64,000 nt of DNA, taken from Centrapalus pauciflorus. Lineage: Eukaryota; Streptophyta; Magnoliopsida; Asterales; Asteraceae. Below, piece after piece: positions 55,678 to 64,000 of this stretch; position 1 is the stretch's first letter; each line of letters begins with the position of its first letter. The position numbers and the translations under genes were made by a program. The notes beneath the pieces were generated by a model. The model did not search any database. It was not told the DNA's origin and worked only from the letters and a program-made list of their open reading frames with translations. The stretch is from positions 836,501 to 900,500 of the forward strand of contig JAANYP010003725.1 in assembly GCA_020465985.1 (NCBI GenBank), in the 5' to 3' direction.

Positions 55678-58600
55678 TTACTGCTTGAACTTAACTCCAG
55701 GTAGTGACTTCGTCAACATATCTGCACTATTATCATTAGTACTCATCTTTTCCACTTCTACTTCCTTTGCAGATATCACATCTCTAATGAAATGTAATTG
55801 TACAATTATGTGCTTTGTTCTCTCATGAAACATATGGTTCCTTGATAAATGTATTGCTCCTTGATTGTCACATTGAACTAATGCTTTTTTAGCCTTAATA
55901 ACCATCTCAGTAGTAGCTTCTTAACCATAAGGCTTCTTTAACTGCATCAGTTAGAGCAATATACTCAGCTTCTGTTGATGACAAAGCTACCACCTTTTGT
56001 AACGTACTTTTCCAACTCACTGGGCTTCCAAGAACTTTAAAGACATACTCACTGATTGATCTGCCTTTATCTAAATCCTTTGCATAGTCTAAATCACTAT
56101 AACCCAATACTACTGCATGATTATCTTTCTGTTGCTCTCCATATATCATACCAACTCCTTTTGAACCTTTCAAGTATCTGAAAATCCATTTTACAGGATT
56201 AGATTGATACGTACTGACTAGACCAAGGTCTGGTCCAAGACCAGACCATTAGATACATTAGACTGCCTACTGCTCTTGTATAGGGCACCTTTGACATGTC
56301 TTCTTCTTCTTTTCTTTTTCATTCTGAGTACACCATGCTGTTGACAGCCCATAGGAGTGGTGACAACTTTTGCACCTTCCATATTAAATCTTTTACCCGG
56401 TTTGTGTAAGTGTGAGGACCCGTTGACTTCTATCTCTATTAATCTCTATCCCTAGTATTCTTTTTGCTTCTCCTAGCTCTTTCATATCAAAATTACTCTT
56501 CAAAATCTCTTTTAATTTATGAATTTCTTCTTGATCTTTACACATGTCATCCACATTAACATCTCCAGCCTCTCTAAACCTTACAGGTTTAGTAATTTGC
56601 CTTCTAGCTCTATCCATTTCCAGCTGATAGACTTGCTGGTTGCATTTCATGATCAACAATTTAGGGGTGTTCATGGATGGTTAACCGAACCGAAATTGCA
56701 TTTTGGATGGTTAACCGGAGATACCGGTTTGAGAATTTCGTGAACCTAAACCTAAAAAACTGGATCGGTTAACCGAATTTTTCGTTCGGTTATTCGGTTA
56801 ACCAATTAACCATTTTTTATTTAATTAATTAATTTCTAAATTAAAAAACTTCAACAATTAGTTTCTAATAACTTTAAATGTCTAAAATAATAAAGACGAG
56901 GAATAAAACTATAAATTATCCGTGAATATCATCTTTATAAAGGGTTAAAGTCTTACAAATATATGTTACTTTACTAAAATTATCGATATGACTAATTTAC
57001 TTTTTCTTTTAACCGGATGGTACTTGTACTCAAAGGTGACCTGTCGATATGGTACGTATGACCGGTAACTATGCTGACATGACGGATTTTGCTGATTCAA
57101 ACGATGACATGACATACTTTTTATGACATGACAATTACATTAGTCTTACAAATATATGTTAATTTATCGAAATTATCGATACTTTCAGTCACCAAATGTA
57201 CCATATCAACAATAAAATCGAAGTACGAGTATCATCCAGGTAAAAAAAGAACTACATTAGGCATATCGATAATTTCAGAAAAGTAGCATACATTTGTATG
57301 ACTTTATCCCATTTTCTAAATTAAATTGTTCTTGTGTATATTTTTGTTGTTTTAAATTTAAAAATTAATTTAGACTAATAAATAAGTTATAATTTTAAAT
57401 TATTGTTGGGATAAATGTTAATATTTATAGGCATTAAAATATATAAAATTAATTTATTTCGGTTAACCGTCCGTCACCGAAATCGTGAACCTAAACCGAA
57501 ACCGAAGATTTTTACAAACCGAAAATAATAGAAAAACCAGGTCGGTTAACCTTAAAATCGGAACGGTTTTTCGGTTTCAGAATTTTTTGAACACCCCTAA
57601 TCAACATTATGATCAACATTAGTGGCACACCCTCGGTTGATTCTATGTCCTTCCGAGTGTCAAACTCCACCTCAAATTTTGGACCCTTACTATCAGATGC
57701 ATCTTGTTCAAGCAAATCCTTGTATAACACCTTTTCATTTTAAATAACATCTCTGCTGCACATTATCTTCTGGTTGTTTTCATCACATCTGAGAAGCCTA
57801 TACCCTTTTGTTCCATCTGGATATCCTAGCATAACACACTTCACCGCTCTATTTTCAAGCTTTTCTGACTTGCATGTCCATAACAAATACTTCCAAACAC
57901 CTTAAGATGACTATAACCAGACTGCTTTCCGGTCCATACTTCCATAGGTGTTTCATTATCGAAGGCTGTGAATGTGTGAATGGAGATCTGTTAATCAAAT
58001 AATTTGTTGTGGCTACTGCTTCACCCGAGTACTTTGGCATCCCAGAATGAGAGAGCATACATCTCACCTTATTCAACAAGGTTATATTCATTCTTTCTGC
58101 TAGACCATTTTGCGTGGAGTATAAAGTACGGTGTAATGTCTCATAATTCCCTTGGAATCACAAAACTTCCTGAACATGTTATTGCAAAACTCAAGACCAT
58201 TATCTGTCCTTAAATTTCTTAACCCTCTTATCTGTTTGATTTTCAACCATCAATATCCATTGTTTGAATTTCTCAAAAGCCTGATCCTTACTTTTCAAAA
58301 GATAAACGCACACTCTTCTTGAAAAGTCATCAACAATAGACAAGAAATAAGAAGCTCCACCTTGAGTTTCTGTTCTAGTAGGTCCCCATGGATCTGAATG
58401 CAAATAGTCTAAGACTACTTTGGACCGGCTAACACTTCTTACACATTTGACCTTATGTGCCTTACCATACACACAGTCTTCACAAAATCTCAGATTATTG
58501 ATTTTACACTTGCCAAATGCTTCTCTCTTTTCTAACGTCCTTGAAGACTCATATGGCCAAGCCTGAGGTGCCAAAGCATGCTTGTATCCTTATCACTTTC

Positions 58601-59690
58601 TCCCTCTGTTACAATGTTCAATTGTGAAGCACCTTCCAACACATATATATTGTTGTCTTTCCTTAGTCCCTGTAGCACCACTAATGCCCCCTTTATGACT
58701 ATGATTTTTCCACCACCCATTCTAACTTGCAGTCCTTCTTGTTCTAAACAGCCTAAAGAGATTAAATTCCTCTTCAACTTAGGAACATATTTACATTTTC
58801 TTGCAGAAACTTGGATCCATCACACATTTGCCGTGTAATCTTCCCAGATTCAACAATCTCACATGGGTTGTCATCACCATTACTGACCCCAAATAACATT
58901 CTTGATAATCTAGTAACATGCTTTTGTTAAAAGTCATATGATGTGAACATCCAGAGTCCATAATCCAGTCTTGAGCATTAGCATTGGAAGATACTACAAG
59001 AACATCTGTCATATCCATCCATCAGACTGATTCTCAGTGGTTTGAACATTCTGATTTCTAGCATAAGTGTCGTTGGACCTCTTCTTTCTCCATTCAGGGC
59101 AATCTCTTCTAAAGTGGTTCTCTGATTGGCACTCATAACACCTCCTTCTTCTCTTAGACTTTGATCTTGTAAACTCTCTCTTCTTATAATCTCTTCTTTC
59201 TCGCCTTCCTCTAACACTCAAACTTTCCAGCGGATCAACCTTTGAGTCTGATCTCTTCATGAGTTCTTTTGAGTTGATGGCTGCTAATACTTCCTCCATG
59301 GACAAACTTTCTCTCCCATACATCAATGTGTCCACAAAATGTTCATATGAAGGTGGTAAAGATGTGAGAAATATAATTGTCGTGTCCTATTCATCAATCT
59401 TTACTTCAATATTCTCAAGATCTAACACCAATTTATTAAACTCATCAACATGGTCCTATAGAGAATTTCCAGGGACCATTTGAAAAGTGTAAAGCCTCTT
59501 CTTTAAATAGAGGCGATTGGCTATGGACTTTGTCATATACAAACTTTCTAACTTTGCCCAAACTCCTGTTGTTGTGTCTTCCTTTGAAACTTCACGTAGC
59601 ACTCTGTCACCAAGACTCAAAATAAAAGCACTGTGAGCCTTTTCCATGATTTCATTTTGTTCTTTCCCTAAGCTTTCCAACCCACTCAAA
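55678..59690 (-). pseudogene. Copia gag-pol remnant with many lesions
   Basis: From right to left: a gag piece (LGDRVLREVSKEDTTTGVW, LYLKKRLYTFQMVPG); a zinc knuckle (CYECQSENHFRRDCPEW); protease (WIMDSGCSHHMTFNK); GAG-pre-integrase (MLWHLRLGHMSLQG); integrase (CEDCVYGKAHKVKC, LHSDPWGPT, SIVDDFSRRVCVYLLK, then TTNYLINRSPF); a short RT tail (VDDMCKDQEEIHKLKEIL, FDMKELGEAKRILGIEI); RNase H (SWKSTLQKVVALSSTEAEYI, VQCDNQGAIHLSRN, ADMLTKSLPG). Most of the RT core is missing and frames change repeatedly. It encodes nothing intact. Confidence 0.85.
56661..57600. mobile_element. hAT-type non-autonomous element filled with GGTTAACCG repeats
   Basis: Ends TTAGGGGTGTTCA and TGAACACCCCTAA. TSDs TCAACAAT (56653-56660) and TCAACATT (57601-57608) match at 7 of 8. 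GGTTAACCG palindromes cluster near both ends. Same terminal type as 16757-17310, with a different internal motif. Confidence 0.88.
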
Positions 59691-59981
59691 GCTCACACAG
59701 TCCCCCTGATGTACAAGAAGAGCCCTCATCTTCATTCTCCAAAGGCTGAAATCATTCTTGCCATCAAATTTCTCCAAATCAAACTTGGCAGAAACCAATG
59801 TTGTACCGAGAGCTATAGATCTTGATTATGATAATCACTTTCTTGAAACAGCGCTACCCAGGAAAGAACTTGATTAGGAATCAACGAAGAATGATCAAAC
59901 AGGTTCTGTGCATCGTACACCAACACATGAAGACTAGAAAGGAACAGACGATAGCCGATTGCAATGAATTGATATACCACT

Positions 59982-60187
59982 TGTGATGAAATTAAATGCA
60001 ATCGAGAATGATTAAGAATGAACTAATCATATGAATGGAGAATGACTACAAGGATTATTGAAATAAATTACAGAAGGAATTAAAGTGATCAAGTGATCAC
60101 ATATGTACTACTAAGGTGGTATTTATAGACTAAGATTCACCCTTCAAGTAACTAACAAACTATATAACAAATCTTTATTATCTCACA
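59982..60187 (-). repeat. 5' LTR of the Copia at 55454-60187
   Basis: 206 bp, followed on the minus strand by GTGGTATATCAA, a decayed primer site. Confidence 0.86.
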
Positions 60188-60313
60188 ATTAGAGCTCAGA
60201 AAAGAAGAAAAAGCTTCGTTAGTGGACTTCAAGAAGGGAAGGGGGATGTCTCTTGTGAAAGCACTTTGATACTTGATGATATATCGAGAAGAGAAATATA
60301 TCATGAGGAAGTG
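60188..60313. other. Short spacer between two Copia remnants
   Basis: 126 bp of moderately complex sequence, not recognised. Confidence 0.4.
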
Positions 60314-60652
60314 TGTTGGGAAAAGGGTTCGTAAAACACTAATAAAACTTGCACAGGATCTTGCAATAATCAAACTAACTTTCTTTATTAATCAAACTGA
60401 ATTCACACACAAATTACAATCTTGAAATAAGGTTCCTATTTATACTAGTCTAAGAGGTGCGACGAAAGGTTGCAACTCTTCATGGAACCCTTTCACGAAC
60501 GGTTATGTCTTTTCGAATAGACACACCCCTTCGGTTTTAACTAAGTGCTATTTTGGTCCTTGCACTTTCTATAATTACATAATCAATACAATACTTTAAA
60601 CTATTTACATAATAAATTATATACTTATTTGTTTTTGTCATTATTTCCAACA
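60314..60652 (-). repeat. 3' LTR of a gag-only Copia
   Basis: 339 bp. On the minus strand it runs TGTTGGAAATAATGAC to CCCTTTTCCCAACA and contains AGTATAAATAGGAACC as TATA box. A TTAGGGGGGAA polypurine tract lies directly before it (60653-60664). No matching 5' LTR was found in the window. Confidence 0.8.
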
Positions 60653-60741
60653 TTCCCCCCTAATGACAAAAACAATATTTCCTTGAGCAACCTTACTCGG
60701 TGTTGCTTCCTTCTTCTTCTTCTTGTACTTCTTCATCATCT

Positions 60742-61663
60742 TTAAAATCTTGTAAACTTGAACTTGCAAATAAAAGAGTTAGGTTCTAAATCTTCTTCAA
60801 TCAAATTCGTCTCTTCTACTCTTTGAAATCTTCGAGTTCCTTCACGGCAATGTGAGGCATAATGTCCATATTTATTGCAGTTGTAGCATTTTATTTTGCT
60901 GAAATCTCGTGTATTTCTTCTTTTCATCATAATCCTTGAACGTAGGTTTTATTCTTTGTATTTCCCTTGCTTTTGATTGTTGTGGTAACGTCCGCGACCA
61001 GAATTGTTGTCGTTTGTCAACAAGAGTTTGTCTAGACTTTCGGCACGTTTGTTTTTCTTGAATTTCACCCTTTCTTCAAACGTTTTTAATCTTCCAATGG
61101 TCTCATCCAGTGCCATTGTGTCTAGATCAGAAAATTGTTCGATTGATGCAATAATTTGTATAAACTTTTCTGGTACAGAATTTAGAATTTTCCACACAAG
61201 GGTTTGGTTATCAATTGTTGTTCCGAGGCTAGTCATTCTTGAGATGATACTTGTCAATTTTGTTGTGAATGAATCAATAGACTCTTCTTCCTCCATTTGT
61301 AGTGCTTCAAATTCTGATCTAAGGGTTTGTAGTCTTGCCTTTTGAACTTGATCTATACCAATATTTCTAATCTTCAATGTATCTCACATTTCTTTTGCAG
61401 TTTTGCAATTTGCCACTTGTAGTATTAGATCTTCAGGCAATGCTTGAAAGAGATATGCAATCGTAGTTTTGTCTCTTTTATCATCGGGTTGAGTTTGAGG
61501 GGTATGTTCAACCATATCCCAAAGACTATTTGCTTGTAGTTTGGTTCTCATTCTAATGGACCATATGGTATAATTTGTTGATTTTAATAATGGACATTGA
61601 AAAATGGTTAAGATCCTGGACCTTAACTTGATTACTTTTATCACCTTTTGGATTTTCTCCCAT
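60742..61663 (-). pseudogene. Copia gag, pol absent
   Basis: Starts near 61663 (MGENPKGDKSN). After a frame change it shows the UBN2-type Copia gag: LLKSTNYTIWSIRMRTKLQA, FQALPEDLILQVANCKTAKE, then LQTLRSEFEALQMEEEESID and SRMTSLGTTIDNQTLVWKIL. A CCHC knuckle (CYNCNKYGHYASHC) lies at about 60868-60827. In-frame stops stand at 61384-61386 (TGA where Trp is usual) and 60949-60951, with a frame change near 60750. After gag the sequence runs straight into the polypurine tract and 3' LTR, with no protease, integrase or RT. Confidence 0.85.
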
Positions 61664-61689
61664 AATCTTTTTCTTAAAAAAACTTTATA

Positions 61690-62330
61690 CTTTGTAAAAC
61701 TTTAAATACTTTGAATCTTAAAAACCTTAAAAACTTTAAAACTTTAAATCTTTAAAACTTAAGATTTTCAACTTTTATTAAATCTAAAACTTGAAATGAA
61801 ACTTAAAACTTAATAAACTTGTATGTGTGTCAATCCTTACACATATAAACACTTAAAATTTGCATATGTGTTAAACCTCGCATATACTTAAAAACTTGTA
61901 AAACTTGTATGTGTGTCAAACCTTACACATATAATCACTTAAAACTTGTATATGTGTTAAACCTCACATATACTAAATACCTTAAAAAACTTGTATGTGT
62001 GTCAAATCTTACACATACCAAAAACTTAAAAACTTGTATATGTGTTAAACCTCGCATATACTAAAAACACTTATAAAACCACTTGTATGTGCTTCAATCC
62101 TCACACACACATAAAACTTAAAAAACACTTCTAAAAAACTTTTATAAGTTATGTTATAAAATTTTAAAAATAATAATAAACTATAAGTTACGTTATAATT
62201 TATTTTTCCTGAAACCTAATTTTATTATAAGTTGCGTTATAATAAAATTAAATCTAAATGTTTTTATCTAATTTTATTTTCTTAAAATAAAATTTAAACA
62301 AGGTAATTTAAACATAACATTTTGTGTCTT
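61690..62330. repeat. AT-rich leader with ~85-bp tandem repeats
   Basis: At about 61815-62115 a unit of roughly 80-92 bp containing ACTTGTATGTGTGTCAA, CTTACACATA and GTATATGTGTTAAACCTC is present about 3.5 times. Each unit holds a small inverted pair (TATGTGT and ACACATA). Flanks are ACTTTAAA-rich low complexity. It may be the untranslated leader of the gag-only Copia. Confidence 0.65.
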
Positions 62331-62447
62331 GGGCTTTGATTAATTGATTTGGATCTGGATTGGATCTTTCTCTCTTTGGGTCCGGTTTGTAGCAATTCTC
62401 TCCCGTTATTGAAACTCACTTCTTCACGGGCCTTGGCAAAGATGAAG

Positions 62448-62895
62448 TTATCTCTGGAACATATTTAAGAGATTGATGTTAATCTCTGGAACATATTTAA
62501 CATACGGGATTGTATAGGTTGTTGAATTTGTTGTTACATCTACTGCTCCTATTCCGTGTGCAAAGATGAAGTTATCTTCATGATCTTTATCATTTACAAT
62601 GAAACAACTCCTCAACCTTTTGAACACATTCTTATTTGGTGACATATGTGAGGAGATTTTGGAATTTACATACCATATGTCGTTCCAATTATTGTTTACA
62701 GCTCCATTTACCATGTACTCCCCTGCGAAGCATATCTTTTCCTTGTATGTTTGTTCATAAGGTCTTCGATCTTTCATAGGAGTGGGTGTATATTCTGGAA
62801 CCCACACGTATGCTTTGCCTTTTCCTTTGAATTTTGATGGGCAATCCCATGCAAAATGACCTCTCTGTCTGCACACATAACATCGTGATCTCTTC
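62448..62895 (-). pseudogene. Copia remnant: CCHC knuckle and protease start, N-terminal gag missing
   Basis: On the minus strand, about 40 bp after the primer site, the frame reads RKKKRSRCYVCRQRGHF and AWDCPSK, a CCHC knuckle, then WNDIWYVNSKISSHMSPNK, where the protease Asp-Ser-Gly-type site would be (here NSK, so the catalytic Asp is lost), and TTYTIPYVKYVPEININLL. It breaks off at about 62448, where ATCTCTGGAACATATTTAA is repeated twice. The usual N-terminal gag domain is absent. Confidence 0.75.
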
Positions 62896-62936
62896 TTCTT
62901 TCTTAGGACGTCTGTGTTTGATGTGTTTTCAGACCT

Positions 62937-62948
62937 GCTCTGATACCA
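62937..62948 (-). other. Primer-binding site of the left head-to-head Copia
   Basis: Minus-strand TGGTATCAGAGC two bases from the LTR edge at 62951. Confidence 0.8.
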
Positions 62949-62950
62949 AT

Positions 62951-63412
<462 letters not shown>

Positions 63413-63440
63413 ATGTTATAAAACTTATAAGTATTATTAT

Positions 63441-63928
<488 letters not shown>

Positions 63929-63930
63929 AT

Positions 63931-64000
63931 TGGTATCAGAGCAGGTTTGAAAACACATCAAACACAGACGTCCTAAGAAAGAAGAAGAGATCACGATGTT
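63931..64000 (+). mobile_element. Start of the right Copia internal region, cut by the window edge
   Basis: Primer site TGGTATCAGAGC, then the same 58 bases that precede the CCHC codons in the left element, ending CACGATGTT at the window boundary. The gag knuckle would begin at the next bases. Confidence 0.7.

Larger units (their letters stand above)
55454..60187 (-). mobile_element. Old Ty1/Copia element split by a hAT element
   Basis: LTRs at 55454-55658 and 59982-60187, ends TGTGATGAAATT and TTATCTCACA (plus-strand view), TSDs ATTAA and ATTAG. TCTATAAATAC in the LTR (minus strand) is a TATA box. The LTRs differ at about a dozen of 205 positions, so it is much older than the Copia at 5034. 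A hAT element is inserted at 56661-57600. Confidence 0.88.

Noticed and set aside
61815..62115. Tandem repeats as a CRISPR-like array
   Set aside because: The repeat units are contiguous and diverged, with no unique spacers, in a plant genome.

Overview
The window is plant nuclear DNA: very AT-rich, with long (TA)n microsatellites, dense layers of nested transposable elements, and only two genes I can recognise. A split sesquiterpene synthase and a small protein resembling the tracheary-element protein TED6/TED7 suggest a eudicot, plausibly Asteraceae. The family assignment is inference.

1-2.4 kb holds transposon debris, a tRNA-derived SINE with target duplications, and a one-exon TED6/7-like gene on the minus strand. 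2.6-12.6 kb is a mosaic of inverted-repeat elements that mostly end in (TA)n tracts. One of them carries a short-LTR Copia element (5034-8832), another a hAT-like element (9477-9914) and a Mutator-type element (9993-11419). 12.6-17.9 kb has CACTA debris (one end and a transposase relic), a pyrimidine-rich tract and two inverted-repeat elements.

18.0-36.9 kb is a nested retrotransposon complex inside what looks like the 5' exon region of an unidentified gene. The outer Ty3/Gypsy chromovirus (18013-36852, plus strand, TSD GAAAG) is split in pol by a second one (21908-32211, minus strand, TSD ACATC). The 5' LTR of that second element is split in turn by a 1.55-kb foldback Mutator-type element with a 9-bp TSD. 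The inner Gypsy carries two unusual extras in its leader: a 278-aa acidic, repeat-rich, coiled-coil ORF ahead of gag, and an antisense 53-aa two-membrane-segment ORF with its own TATA box and an AACGG palindrome.

39.3-52.4 kb holds the terpene synthase locus. A roughly 2-kb upstream region is duplicated. The first copy has only relics of exons 1-2 (41338-41613). The second leads into a seven-exon gene (44376-52425) with all class I motifs and canonical exon phases, but with one extra base just before DDxxD. Its introns 2 and 5 are filled with mobile elements.

52.6-64.0 kb is again transposon-rich: a hAT element with a tRNA-like segment, a Tourist MITE, an old Copia element (55454-60187) split by a hAT element, a gag-only Copia fragment (60314-61663), and, at the window edge, two 5' ends of another Copia family arranged head to head as a palindrome with arms of about 0.5 kb.

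No rRNA, complete tRNA or CRISPR array was seen. All repeat boundaries were read by eye from terminal repeats and target-site duplications (TSDs); those without a stated TSD are approximate.
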